Shown here: piece by piece, positions 1 through 7,575 of the stretch
Layout of the letters: each line of letters begins with the position of its first letter
Position numbering within the stretch: position 1 is the stretch's first letter
Program-made: the position numbers and the translations under genes
Notes under the pieces: generated by a model
Seen by the model: the letters and a program-made list of their open reading frames with translations, nothing else
Database searches by the model: none
Told to the model about the DNA's origin: nothing
Assembly: GCA_027483885.1 (NCBI GenBank)
Contig: JAIXTO010000247.1
Coordinates: forward strand, 1-33,413
Source of the DNA: Rhizobiaceae bacterium
GTDB lineage: Bacteria > Pseudomonadota > Alphaproteobacteria > Rhizobiales > Rhizobiaceae
Direction of reading: 5' to 3'
DNA: 33,413 nt

Positions 1-699
1 CAGTTCTGACGGCGTGCCGTCAAACACCACGCGCCCGCGCGCCATGCCGATGATGCGCTCGCAATAGCTGCGCGCCGTATCGAGCGTGTGCAGGTTGGTG
101 ATGACGGTGATGCCTTCGCTCTCATTGATATTGCGCAGCGCATCCATGACGATCTTGGCGTTCAGCGGATCGAGCGAGGCAATCGGCTCGTCCGCCAGAA
201 CCATTTTCGGCGATTGCATCAGCGCACGGGCAATGGCGACGCGCTGCTGCTGGCCACCGGAGAGCGTACCCGCCGGCTGCAGCGCGGTCTGCTCGATGCC
301 GAGACGCTCCAACGCCGCAATCGCCATCAACCGTTCCTCGCGGGTGAATATGTTGAGGATGCTGAGCGTTGTGGAGCGATGGTTGAGGCGTCCAAGCAGC
401 ACGTTGGTGAGAACGTCGAGACGCGGCACGAGATTGAACTGCTGGAAGATCATCGCACAGTCGCGCTGCCAATCGCGCAGTGGCTTGCCCTTGAGTTTCG
501 AGACATCCGTGCCACCGAACAGGATGTTGCCCGAGGTCGGGTCCGCCAGCCGATTGATCATGCGCAGCAGCGTCGACTTGCCGGCGCCGGAGCGGCCGAT
601 GATGCCGACCATCTGACCGGAGGGAATATCGAGCGACACGGAATCGACTGCTGTATTGTTGCCGAACTTTCGCGTGACGTTTACCAGCCTGAAGTCCAT
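1..699 (-). CDS. phnC: Phosphonate ABC transporter ATP-binding protein PhnC (3' end cut by window edge)
   Basis: This is the ATPase of the phosphonate importer (PhnC with PhnD and PhnE), acting on the cytoplasmic face of the inner membrane. The reading frame starts at an ATG at 699 and stays open for 233 codons to base 1, so the C-terminus lies outside the window. The protein begins [13 protein letters not shown]. Walker A GRSGAGKS is at about residues 35-42, followed by the ABC signature LSGGQQQR and Walker [17 protein letters not shown] ribosome binding site lies about 9 bases upstream of the start. It is the last gene visible in the phn operon and is separated from the preceding gene by 117 bp. 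PhnD, PhnE and the remaining phn genes would be expected beyond the left edge. Confidence 0.93.
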   Translation of the reverse strand, partial: MDFRLVNVTRKFGNNTAVDSVSLDIPSGQMVGIIGRSGAGKSTLLRMINRLADPTSGNILFGGTDVSKLKGKPLRDWQRDCAMIFQQFNLVPRLDVLTNVLLGRLNHRSTTLSILNIFTREERLMAIAALERLGIEQTALQPAGTLSGGQQQRVAIARALMQSPKMVLADEPIASLDPLNAKIVMDALRNINESEGITVITNLHTLDTARSYCERIIGMARGRVVFDGTPSEL

Positions 700-816
700 T
701 ACAGTTCCCTTGTCGCATCATGCTCTCCGTCATCGCTAGCGCAGCTGTGTTAAGCGCGAATGTCGGTTTTGTGTAGGTTCTGTGAAGCCTTCCAAGTTAT
801 TGGTAAAAAACGATAA

Positions 817-1431
817 TCACGCGTATTTCTGCAGGAATTCTTCAGCCGTCAGGCTGCGAAAATCTTCCAGAGCGGCAAAAAGCCTGTCATGGTCCCAGTC
901 CCACCAGGCAAGGGCAGTCATCCCATCTGCAACGGTTGCGGGAAAGCGTTCGCGGATGAGCTTTGCCGGCACGCCGCCGACGATGGTGTAGGGCGCGACG
1001 TCCTTGGAAACGACGGCGCCGGCACCGATGACCGCGCCATTGCCGATGGTGACGCCGGGCAGCACGGTGGCGCCATGGCCGATCCACACATCGTGGCCGA
1101 TGGTGATCCGGTTGTCGCGCCGCCAGGTGAAGAAGTCATGATCGTCTTCGGCGCCCTCGAAGTAGCTCGCGGCACGATATGTGAAGTGGTGCAGCGTTGC
1201 CCGCCACATCGGGTGGTTGGTGGCGTTGATGCGCACGGCGGCAGCGATATTGACGAACTTGCCGATGGTGGCGCACCAGACGGCGCCGTCACGCTCGATA
1301 TAGGAATAGTCGCCCATCTCCACTTCGGCGAGGCGGCAGCGTTCGCCGACTTCCGTATAGCGGCCAAGCGTGGTGTCGCTGACGCTGGCACCGTCGTGGA
1401 TGAGGGGCTGAAGGCTAAGTTTCTTGCTCAT
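817..1431 (-). CDS. Hexapeptide-repeat transferase of the phosphonate operon
   Basis: A 204-residue protein of the left-handed beta-helix (xenobiotic acetyltransferase-like) type. Imperfect hexapeptide repeats are visible at about residues 100-160, for example IGHDVWIGHGATVLPGVTIG followed by GAVIGAGAVVSKD. The mid-protein NHP and LHHF segments are typical of the CAT-like active-site region. Its ATG overlaps the phnL stop codon by 4 bases (ATGA), so the two are translationally coupled. A family of such transferases is known to sit inside C-P lyase operons of alphaproteobacteria, where the acceptor substrate is not firmly established. Acetylation or other acyl transfer to an aminophosphonate or pathway intermediate is inference. 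It is not related to the GNAT protein PhnO. Confidence 0.88.
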   Translation of the reverse strand: MSKKLSLQPLIHDGASVSDTTLGRYTEVGERCRLAEVEMGDYSYIERDGAVWCATIGKFVNIAAAVRINATNHPMWRATLHHFTYRAASYFEGAEDDHDFFTWRRDNRITIGHDVWIGHGATVLPGVTIGNGAVIGAGAVVSKDVAPYTIVGGVPAKLIRERFPATVADGMTALAWWDWDHDRLFAALEDFRSLTAEEFLQKYA

Positions 1432-2135
1432 GCGGCAGCCTTTCGCGGAGAAAATGCGGTGACGTCGAGGATGCGGTCGGCCACGGCTTCGCGCACTTCC
1501 TCATCATGGAAGATGCCAAGAAGTGCGACGCCGGCCGTCTTCTTGGCCTCGATCATGGAAACGACAACCTTGCGATTGGCCGCATCGAGGGAGGCTGTCG
1601 GCTCGTCCAGCAGCAGGATCGCGTGGTCGGTGATGAAACCGCGGGCAATGTTGACACGCTGCTGTTCGCCGCCGGAGAAGGTGGCGGGCGGCAATTGCCA
1701 GAGATCGCGCGGAAGGTTCAGCCGGGCGAGCAGGTCTGCGGCCCGTTCGCGCGCGTCTTCTGCCGCAATGCCGCGCGCAACAAGCGGCTCTGCGACCACA
1801 TCGAGCGCCGAGACACGCGGCACGGTGCGCAGGAACTGGCTGACGTAGCCGAGTGCCGAACGGCGGACATCCAGCACCACACGCGGATCAGCGCTGGCGA
1901 TATCGATGGTTTTATCCGCATGGGTGATGAGGATCTGACCTGAATCCACAGCATAATTGCCGTAGAGCATTTTGAGGATAGAGCTTTTGCCGATGCCAGA
2001 GGGGCCGCCGAGCACGACGCATTCGCCGCTCGCAACCGAGAAGGAGACGTTGGCGACCACGGGCAGCTTCAGCCCGCCACGCAGGTGCATGGTAAAGCTC
2101 TTGGCGACTTCAGAAACGATAAGGGGCGTGGGCAT
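1428..2135 (-). CDS. phnL: C-P lyase system protein PhnL (ABC-type ATPase)
   Basis: A 235-residue ABC-ATPase-fold protein of the C-P lyase pathway. Known biochemistry places PhnL with PhnG, PhnH and PhnI in attaching the phosphonate to C1 of ribose triphosphate with release of adenine. Walker A GPSGIGKS is at about 44-51, with signature FSGGEQQR and Walker B LLLDEPTASLD. No permease is associated with it, consistent with a soluble pathway component rather than a transporter subunit. The ATG at 2135 has GGAG about 7 bases upstream and lies 12 bp after phnK. The stop overlaps the start of the following transferase gene. Confidence 0.94.
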   Translation of the reverse strand: MPTPLIVSEVAKSFTMHLRGGLKLPVVANVSFSVASGECVVLGGPSGIGKSSILKMLYGNYAVDSGQILITHADKTIDIASADPRVVLDVRRSALGYVSQFLRTVPRVSALDVVAEPLVARGIAAEDARERAADLLARLNLPRDLWQLPPATFSGGEQQRVNIARGFITDHAILLLDEPTASLDAANRKVVVSMIEAKKTAGVALLGIFHDEEVREAVADRILDVTAFSPRKAAA

Positions 2136-2147
2136 GGAGTTTCTCCG

Positions 2148-2924
2148 TCACACTTGCAGGATCGAGGAGACGAGCAGCTGCGTATAGGGCTCGCGCGGAT
2201 CGTCGAGGACACGGTCGGTGAGGCCCTGTTCGATGACATGGCCGTCCTTCATCACCATCATCCGGTGCGAGAGAAGGCGTGCCACCGCCAGATCATGCGT
2301 GACGACGATGGCAGACAGGCCGAGATCATTGACGAGGCCGCGCACCAGATCGAGAAGGCGCGCCTGCACCGAGACATCCAGCCCGCCCGTCGGCTCATCC
2401 ATGAAGACGAGGCGGGGCGAAGTCACGAGATTGCGGGCAATCTGCAGACGCTGGCGCATGCCGCCGGAAAAGGCGCGCGGCTGGTCATCGATACGATCCT
2501 GCGAGATTTCCACCCGCTCCAGCCATTCCGTTGCCGTCTGGCGAATGCGGCCATAATGCCGGTCTCCCACGGCCATCAGCCGTTCGCCGACATTGGCGCC
2601 AGCCGACACCGTCATGCGCAGGCCATCGGCCGGGTTCTGATGGACAAAACCCCAGTCGGTGCGCATGAGGAAACGTCGTTCCGCTTCGCTCATGCGGTAG
2701 AGATCACGGTATTCGCCGTCGCGCATGTGATATTGCACGCAGCCGGTGGAGGGCATCAGCCGCGTGGACAGGCAGTTGAGCAGCGTCGTTTTGCCGGAAC
2801 CGGATTCGCCGACCACCGCCAGCACTTCGCCCGGCCACAGATCAAACGACACCGCGCTGCAGCCGATGCGGCTGCCGTAGAATTTGGAGAGGTCGCTGAC
2901 CTTCAGAAGCGGGTTCGTGCTCAT
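2148..2924 (-). CDS. phnK: C-P lyase system protein PhnK (ABC-type ATPase)
   Basis: A 258-residue ABC-ATPase-fold protein that in the known system docks on the PhnGHIJ core complex and supports C-P bond cleavage. The start MSTNPLLKVSDLSKFYG was chosen because its ATG overlaps the phnJ stop (ATGA). An upstream in-frame extension of 22 residues reads through the phnJ gene and is low-complexity, so it was dropped. Walker A GESGSGKT is at 39-46, with signature FSGGMRQR and Walker B VFMDEPTGGLDV. The sequence resembles oligopeptide-transporter ATPases, as PhnK typically does. Part of the phnG-H-I-J-K-L operon. Confidence 0.94.
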   Translation of the reverse strand: MSTNPLLKVSDLSKFYGSRIGCSAVSFDLWPGEVLAVVGESGSGKTTLLNCLSTRLMPSTGCVQYHMRDGEYRDLYRMSEAERRFLMRTDWGFVHQNPADGLRMTVSAGANVGERLMAVGDRHYGRIRQTATEWLERVEISQDRIDDQPRAFSGGMRQRLQIARNLVTSPRLVFMDEPTGGLDVSVQARLLDLVRGLVNDLGLSAIVVTHDLAVARLLSHRMMVMKDGHVIEQGLTDRVLDDPREPYTQLLVSSILQV

Positions 2925-3814
2925 TCCGCAGCCTCCTGGCTCTCGCCCAGCATCTCGCCGACATGACCCTCGGCGCGCCGTGTTTCGCAATAATCGGTGT
3001 CGGAGCAGACGAACATGCGTCCACCCCGGTCATCCAGCACCACCTCGTCCAGATAGACATGGCGGGCGCCGCAGAGCGCGCAGGGCTTGTCAAAGCTCTG
3101 CACCTCGAACGGATGGTCTTCAAAATCGAGGCTGACGACATCGGTAAACGGCGGCACCGCATAGATGCGCTTTTCACGACCGGCGCCGAAGAGCTGCAGG
3201 GCTTCGGAGCGGTGCATCTTCGGATTGTCGAATTTCGGCGTCGGCGAGGGGTCCATCACGTAGCGGCCGGCAACTTTCACCGGATAGGCATAGGTGGTGG
3301 CGATGCGGCCGTGGCGGGCGATATCTTCGTAGAGCTTGACATGCATCAGGCCGTATTCTTCGAGCGCATGCATCTTTCGCGTTTCGGTCTCGCGCGGTTC
3401 GAGGAAGCGCAGCGGTTCCGGGATCGGCACCTGGTAGACCAGCACCTGACCCTCCCGCAGCGTGTCTTCCGGAATACGGTGGCGGGTCTGGATGACGGTC
3501 GCCTCACCGGTATGGGTGGTGACGGCGATATTGGCGACCTTCTGGAAGAAGGCGCGGATGGAGACCGCATTGGTGGTGTCGTCGGCACCCTGGTCGATGA
3601 CCTTCAGCACATCCTGCGGGCCGAGGATGGCGGCCGTCACCTGCACGCCGCCGGTGCCCCAGCCATAGGGCATGGGCATTTCGCGCGAGGCGAACGGCAC
3701 CTGGTAGCCGGGAATGGCAATGGCTTTCAGGATGGCGCGGCGGATCATCCGCTTGGTCTGTTCATCCAGATAGGCAAAATTGTAGGCGGCAAGTTCGGTT
3801 GCTGGCATGCTCAT
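2921..3814 (-). CDS. phnJ: Alpha-D-ribose 1-methylphosphonate 5-phosphate C-P lyase PhnJ
   Basis: The radical-SAM enzyme that breaks the carbon-phosphorus bond of 5-phosphoribosyl-1-phosphonates, releasing the hydrocarbon and a ribose cyclic phosphate. The protein is 297 residues, close to the 281 of the E. coli enzyme, and starts MSMPATELAAYNFAYLDEQ. The characteristic CX2CX21CX5C arrangement is intact: Cys245, Cys248, Cys270 and Cys276. By comparison with the known family, the first three bind the 4Fe-4S cluster and the last is the catalytic thiyl cysteine. The ATG at 3814 overlaps the phnI stop by 4 bases and the stop overlaps the phnK start by 4. A 50-residue upstream open extension lies inside phnI and is not real. 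Confidence 0.96.
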   Translation of the reverse strand: MSMPATELAAYNFAYLDEQTKRMIRRAILKAIAIPGYQVPFASREMPMPYGWGTGGVQVTAAILGPQDVLKVIDQGADDTTNAVSIRAFFQKVANIAVTTHTGEATVIQTRHRIPEDTLREGQVLVYQVPIPEPLRFLEPRETETRKMHALEEYGLMHVKLYEDIARHGRIATTYAYPVKVAGRYVMDPSPTPKFDNPKMHRSEALQLFGAGREKRIYAVPPFTDVVSLDFEDHPFEVQSFDKPCALCGARHVYLDEVVLDDRGGRMFVCSDTDYCETRRAEGHVGEMLGESQEAAE

Positions 3815-4917
3815 TCGGCAGCCTCCTGCTGGTCTGTATCCGGGGTCTGTTCGGCCGCGTGTTTTGCGCGCATGCGCCGGACCAGATCGAGTTCGGCCTG
3901 GAAATCCACGTAATGCGGCAGCTTCAGGTGCTCGACGAAACCGGTCGCCTGCACGTTGTCGCAATGGGACATGACGAATTCCTCGTCCTGCGCCGGCGCC
4001 ACCACGTCCTCACCGAATTCGTCCGTGCGCAGCGCCCGGTCGACCAGCGACATCGACATGGCCTTGCGTTCGCTCTGGCCAAAGGCCAGGCCGTAACCGC
4101 GGGTAAACTGCGGCGGCGCCTTGGCAGAGCCCTTGAACTGGTTGACCATCTGGCATTCGGTGACGCGGATTTCCCCGAGCGACACGGCAAAACCAAGCTC
4201 GGGCACCTCGAACTCCACCTCGACCAGCCCCATGCGGATTTCGCCGACGAAGGGGTGCGTGCGCCCGTAACCGCGCTGGGTGGAATAGGCGAGCGCCAGC
4301 AGAAAACCCTCGTCGCCACGGGCAAGCGTCTGCAGACGCAGGTCACGCGGCATCGGAAATTCCATCGGCTCGCGGGTGATGTCGCCGGCCAGATGATCCT
4401 CCGGCATGTTTCCATCCGGCTCGATCAGGCCTTCGCCATCGAGAATGTCCGACACGCGCATGATCGGCGTGCCATCGGTTTCGCGAAGGGCTGGTTCTTC
4501 CACGGCCTCGTCGTCCAGAAGTGCTGGATCGAGCAGGCGGTGCGTGTAGTCGAACGTGGGGCCAAGAAGCTGGCCGCCCGGCAGATCCTTGTAGGTGGCC
4601 GAGACGCGCCGCTCCACCTGCATCCGGCCGGTTTCGATGGGCAAAGAGGTGCCAAAACGCGGCAGCGTCGTGCGATAGGCGCGCAGGAGAAAGATCGCCT
4701 CGATCATGTCGCCGCGCGCCTGTTTCAGCGCAAGGGCTGCGAGCGACCGGTCATAAAGCGAGGCTTCCGCCATCACCCGGTCGACGGCAAGGCCCAACTG
4801 TTCGATGATCTGGCCGATGGTGAGGCTGGGGAGCGCGCGGTCTCCGCGACGGCGGTCGGCCAGCAGGCGGTGGGCATTGGCGATGGCGGTTTCGCCACCT
4901 TTGACGGCAACATACAT
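3811..4917 (-). CDS. phnI: Alpha-D-ribose 1-methylphosphonate 5-triphosphate synthase subunit PhnI
   Basis: A 368-residue PhnI, the nucleosidase-type subunit of the C-P lyase core. With PhnG, PhnH and PhnL it replaces the adenine of ATP by the phosphonate. The start MYVAVKGGETAIANAHRLLADRRRGD and the central stretch with LPRGF/YTHRLLDP-type and RGYGRTHPF segments are characteristic of the family. Length is close to the E. coli protein (354). It starts 3 bp after the phnH stop and its own stop overlaps the phnJ start. Codon use and spacing match its neighbours and nothing is broken. Confidence 0.95.
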   Translation of the reverse strand: MYVAVKGGETAIANAHRLLADRRRGDRALPSLTIGQIIEQLGLAVDRVMAEASLYDRSLAALALKQARGDMIEAIFLLRAYRTTLPRFGTSLPIETGRMQVERRVSATYKDLPGGQLLGPTFDYTHRLLDPALLDDEAVEEPALRETDGTPIMRVSDILDGEGLIEPDGNMPEDHLAGDITREPMEFPMPRDLRLQTLARGDEGFLLALAYSTQRGYGRTHPFVGEIRMGLVEVEFEVPELGFAVSLGEIRVTECQMVNQFKGSAKAPPQFTRGYGLAFGQSERKAMSMSLVDRALRTDEFGEDVVAPAQDEEFVMSHCDNVQATGFVEHLKLPHYVDFQAELDLVRRMRAKHAAEQTPDTDQQEAAE

Positions 4918-4920
4918 GGC

Positions 4921-5529
4921 TTACACCTCCAGTGCAGTGATCTTGCAGGTGCGCGGCAGCGCGATCATCTGCCGGCCTGTGGTCAGCACCACGTCGAGAC
5001 CGCGGGGAAAGAGCGCCCGGTTATCCGTCCACTGGTGCAGGAAATCTGCGGGAAGCCCACGCGGCGTGATGGGAGTGACGTCACGGATGCCGGGTCCCGT
5101 CAGGTTCAGCGGACGCCCGCCTTCCATCGCCTCGATCTCGATGACCAGCGTTGTGGAACGATCCGGGTATTCCTGGGTGCCGAGCGCGAAAAGTCCGGTG
5201 GCAGGCAGATGCGCACCGGCTTCCAGAAAGGCGAAACGCGCCTCGCTTTTTTCGCGCGTCAGGGGCGCACCACAATGGAAGGCGAGCCAGGCGGCAACAT
5301 TCGACTGGGCAAGTTTGGGCGACAGCCAAACGGGCGTGTCGTGGTCGCAGAGGGTCAGCATCAGGGCGCCGGCCGCGATACCAAGCGGTGAAGGCGGCAT
5401 AAGTTCGGGCGTTACGAGCCCAAGACTACCGGGTCGCGCCATGCAATCCATCAGCGTGCGAAACACCGTCTGGCTGTTGTAGACGGCATCCGGAAAACCG
5501 CCGGTAAACCCTTCGTTCCTGTTTTCCAT
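4921..5529 (-). CDS. phnH: C-P lyase core subunit PhnH
   Basis: A 202-residue PhnH, a structural subunit of the PhnGHIJ core complex. The N-terminus contains GGFPDAVYNSQTVFRTLMDCMARPG, which matches the family pattern of an F-R-x-x-x-D-x-x-A-R-P-G block near the start. The ATG at 5529 shares one base with the phnG stop (TGATG), and the gene ends 3 bp before phnI, so it is tightly coupled on both sides. Length is normal for the family (about 190-200). Confidence 0.94.
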   Translation of the reverse strand: MENRNEGFTGGFPDAVYNSQTVFRTLMDCMARPGSLGLVTPELMPPSPLGIAAGALMLTLCDHDTPVWLSPKLAQSNVAAWLAFHCGAPLTREKSEARFAFLEAGAHLPATGLFALGTQEYPDRSTTLVIEIEAMEGGRPLNLTGPGIRDVTPITPRGLPADFLHQWTDNRALFPRGLDVVLTTGRQMIALPRTCKITALEV

Positions 5530-5993
5530 CAGTCTTCTCCTCGCACCATGGTGAAGAAATCCACCTTCGTGGCCGCTGTCTCATTTTCGCGCTGCATGGC
5601 GTCTTCCGCCTGCCGTTTCTCGATGCGGGCCAAGAGGGCCTCTTCCACGAAAGGCTGGTGTTGCTCGCTCTGGGCAAGCGCATCGAACAATGCCGCCAGT
5701 TCCGCCGCCCGCCGGTCGGTGCCCAACCGGTAGCCATGGCCAATCGCCCCATCGGCCACACGCACCGTGGCGCGGCTGACGGTGGTTTCGCCGAGGTTGA
5801 ACGGCGCGCCGCCGCCGCCGATGCGACCGCGCACCATGACGAGCCCGGTTTCGGGCCCGCGCAGCATTTCATGGGCGGGCCTGTCATCTAGCGCCTGCCA
5901 GGCGGCTTCGAGTTCGGGGCGCGTGGCGCGGGAAAGAAGATCCATGCCGCGCTTGCGGCCGGTCTCGGGGGAGCTTTGCAGAGCTTGGTTCAT
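5529..5993 (-). CDS. phnG: C-P lyase core subunit PhnG
   Basis: A 154-residue PhnG, the first gene of the phn operon and the partner of PhnI in the core complex. The ATG at 5993 (MNQALQSSPETGRKRGMDLLSRA) was chosen because TGAGG lies 6 bases upstream. An ATG at 6005 and a TTG at 6026 are in frame further upstream, but they sit in or beside the operator palindrome and lack a good ribosome binding site. The central RGRIGGGGAPFNLGETTVSRATVR segment is typical of PhnG. Length matches E. coli PhnG (150). Confidence 0.92.
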   Translation of the reverse strand: MNQALQSSPETGRKRGMDLLSRATRPELEAAWQALDDRPAHEMLRGPETGLVMVRGRIGGGGAPFNLGETTVSRATVRVADGAIGHGYRLGTDRRAAELAALFDALAQSEQHQPFVEEALLARIEKRQAEDAMQRENETAATKVDFFTMVRGED

Positions 5994-6006
5994 CGTCAGC
6001 CTCATA

Positions 6007-6026
6007 TTGTCTAATAATATAGACAA
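6007..6026. promoter_or_regulatory. Inverted-repeat operator between phnG and phnF, likely PhnF site
   Basis: A perfect inverted repeat TTGTCTA-N6-TAGACAA. It covers the -35 hexamer and part of the spacer of the forward phnF promoter. It also lies just downstream of the predicted reverse start site for phnG. HutC-type GntR repressors, the group to which PhnF belongs, bind palindromes with TGT/ACA ends. Binding here would both autoregulate phnF and block the phn operon. The assignment to PhnF is inference from position. Confidence 0.7.
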
Positions 6027-6035
6027 CCATACAAT
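6007..6035 (+). promoter_or_regulatory. Predicted phnF promoter
   Basis: TTGTCT at 6007-6012, a 17-bp spacer, and TACAAT at 6030-6035. This is a good match to a sigma70-type promoter and points at phnF with a leader of roughly 45 bases. The -35 element is the left arm of the operator palindrome. Confidence 0.55.
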
Positions 6036-6043
6036 TTAGTGTA

Positions 6044-6077
6044 GAAATACCCTGAAGCCGTGACGGGGATATGACAA
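6044..6077 (-). promoter_or_regulatory. Pho box and -10 of the phn operon promoter
   Basis: Read on the minus strand, TTGTCAT-ATCC-CCGTCAC (6077 to 6060) matches the PhoB box (two CTGTCAT-like heptamers with an 11-bp period) at 6 of 7 positions in each half. Exactly 10 bases further is TATTTC (6049-6044), the same box to -10 distance seen in classic PhoB promoters such as E. coli phoA. This implies activation of phnG onward under phosphate starvation. The -10 is weak, as expected for an activator-dependent promoter. Confidence 0.65.
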
Positions 6078-6085
6078 GGAGCAAA

Positions 6086-6808
6086 ATGATCCAGAGACAA
6101 AAAGGCGTAGCGCTGTGGCGCCAGATCGCCGACCGCATCCGCGCCAATATTGCTGCCGGTGACTATGACCTGACGGGCCGCGTGCCGGCTGAAACCGCGC
6201 TGGCTGAGGAATTTGCCGTGAACCGCCATACGGTGCGGGCAGCGCTTGCAGCACTTGCCCAGGAGGGCATCGTAAGGGCAGAGCAGGGGCGCGGTACACT
6301 GATTGCCCAGCGCGACAAGTTCGATTTTCCGATTGGCCGGCGCACCCGCTTCACGCAAGGCATTGGCCAGCAGGCCCGCGACCTGCAGGGCGTTCTCCTG
6401 TCGGCGCGGGACGAAGCGGCCACCGCAGACCTGTCCCGCTGGCTGAGCGTTACCCTCGGCACCCGCCTGATAAGGCTGGAAACTGTGCGCAAGGCGGATG
6501 GTCGCGCGCTGTCACGCTCCACCAGCTGGTTCCCGGCCGACCGGTTTTCCGGCATCGATGCGGTGTTTCGAAAGTCAGGCTCGATCACCCGGTCGCTCGC
6601 CACCTTCGATGTCGCCGATTACCTGCGCGACGTCACTGAAATTTCCGCTGTGCATGCCGAACCGGATGACGTGGCCGATCTTGGCCTGACGCCGGGCGCC
6701 ATCGTTCTCGTCACCAAGGCGCTGAACACCGATCTGGAGGGCGTGCCGATCCAGTATGCCATCACCCGCTTTCCCGCCGACCGCGTGCAGTTCACCATCC
6801 GCAATTGA
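6086..6808 (+). CDS. phnF: GntR-family (HutC subfamily) transcriptional regulator PhnF
   Basis: A 240-residue repressor-type regulator, divergent from the phn operon. The N-terminal winged helix-turn-helix spans about residues 8-73, with PAETALAEEFAVNRHTVRAALAALAQEG as its core. A UTRA ligand-binding domain follows to the C-terminus. ATG 6086 was chosen over ATG 6071 because AAGGAG lies 4 bases before it, while 6071 has no good site and falls inside the Pho box. PhnF proteins are known to repress phosphonate uptake or catabolism genes. The neighbouring palindrome is the likely target, covering phnF's own promoter as well. Confidence 0.9.
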   Translation: MIQRQKGVALWRQIADRIRANIAAGDYDLTGRVPAETALAEEFAVNRHTVRAALAALAQEGIVRAEQGRGTLIAQRDKFDFPIGRRTRFTQGIGQQARDLQGVLLSARDEAATADLSRWLSVTLGTRLIRLETVRKADGRALSRSTSWFPADRFSGIDAVFRKSGSITRSLATFDVADYLRDVTEISAVHAEPDDVADLGLTPGAIVLVTKALNTDLEGVPIQYAITRFPADRVQFTIRN

Positions 6809-6983
6809 TGACGCGGTGAGGGGGGCTGATATCCGGACTGGATTATCGGGCGGCGCGCACCAGTTTCCCGTTTGACCGGCCCTGGGGCTGCCTTGACAGG
6901 CATGCACCGTGGTCTGCAATTGGACCGGAACGGCAGGCGGACCAGCTGTGTTGTTCGGGGAAAAGGCCTTTAATCGTTTTTGA

Positions 6984-7535
6984 ATGGATACATGCTTTAT
7001 GTCGATGGCGGAATCGCAGCCTCTTTCTAAAACAACCCTGCGCCTCGTGCTGATGGGGGTCGCCGGTTCCGGCAAGTCCTCCGTCGGCGAAGGGCTGGCG
7101 GCAAAAATCGGCGCCCGTTATTTCGATGGCGACGACCTGCATCCGAAGGCCAATATTGAAAAGATGAGCCGGGGGGAGGCCCTGACGGACGACGACCGCT
7201 GGCCGTGGCTGACGCTGGTGGGCGAGGCGCTGGCCAAGGCGGATGGCACGCTGATCATCGGCTGCTCGGCGCTGAAGCGCATGTATCGCGATCATATCCG
7301 GTTGAAGGCGCAAGGCCCGGTGATTTTCGTCCACCTGTCCGGTTCCCGCGCCGTCATTTCCGCCCGCATGGGCGCCCGCACCGGCCATTTCATGCCGACG
7401 ACGCTGCTCGACAGCCAGTTTGCAGCCCTTGAGCCGCCAGCGGACGACGAGCACGCGATCACCGTCGATATCGACCAGAGCCTCAACGGCGTGGTGGCGG
7501 AGATTGCCGCACGATTGGCCGACTGGAAGGCTTGA
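6984..7535 (+). CDS. gntK: Gluconokinase, GntK type
   Basis: A 183-residue P-loop kinase that would phosphorylate D-gluconate to 6-phosphogluconate. Walker A GVAGSGKS is at 25-32. It is followed by the family segments YFDGDDLHPKANIEKMSRGEALTDDDRWPWL and ALKRMYRD, then the lid-region HLSGS and RTGHFMPTTLLDSQ blocks. All key parts are present and the length is normal. The start is uncertain: ATG codons at 6984, 6999 and 7005 are in frame and none has a clear ribosome binding site. It stands alone between phnF and the sugar-acid locus and may support that locus or general gluconate use. Confidence 0.88.
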   Translation: MDTCFMSMAESQPLSKTTLRLVLMGVAGSGKSSVGEGLAAKIGARYFDGDDLHPKANIEKMSRGEALTDDDRWPWLTLVGEALAKADGTLIIGCSALKRMYRDHIRLKAQGPVIFVHLSGSRAVISARMGARTGHFMPTTLLDSQFAALEPPADDEHAITVDIDQSLNGVVAEIAARLADWKA

Positions 7536-7547
7536 GGCAGGTTTTTT

Positions 7548-7575
7548 GGCAGGCCCGGCCTTCAGGCCGCCTGCC
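7548..7575. terminator. GC-rich hairpin between convergent genes
   Basis: GGCAGG pairs with CCTGCC around an inner CGGCCT/AGGCCG stem. The hairpin spans the short gap between gluconokinase and the DHDPS-family gene and covers the latter's stop codon. A T6 run lies on the gluconokinase side before the stem rather than after it, so this is not a textbook intrinsic terminator. It may still slow polymerase from both sides. Confidence 0.35.

Noticed and set aside
768-787. Pho-box-like direct repeat (TTGTGTA and CTGTGAA with 11-bp period) in the gap before phnC
   Set aside because: It matches the heptamer consensus poorly in both halves and runs on the strand opposite to phnC; the good Pho box is at 6060-6077.
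817-1431. Calling the transferase PhnO
   Set aside because: PhnO is a GNAT-fold acetyltransferase; this protein is a hexapeptide-repeat beta-helix and shares no motif with it.
6893-6921. Possible promoter TTGACA with 17 bp to GCAATT upstream of the gluconokinase gene
   Set aside because: The -35 is perfect but the -10 matches only 2 of 6 bases, so it was not listed as a feature. The 175-bp gap otherwise shows nothing clear.
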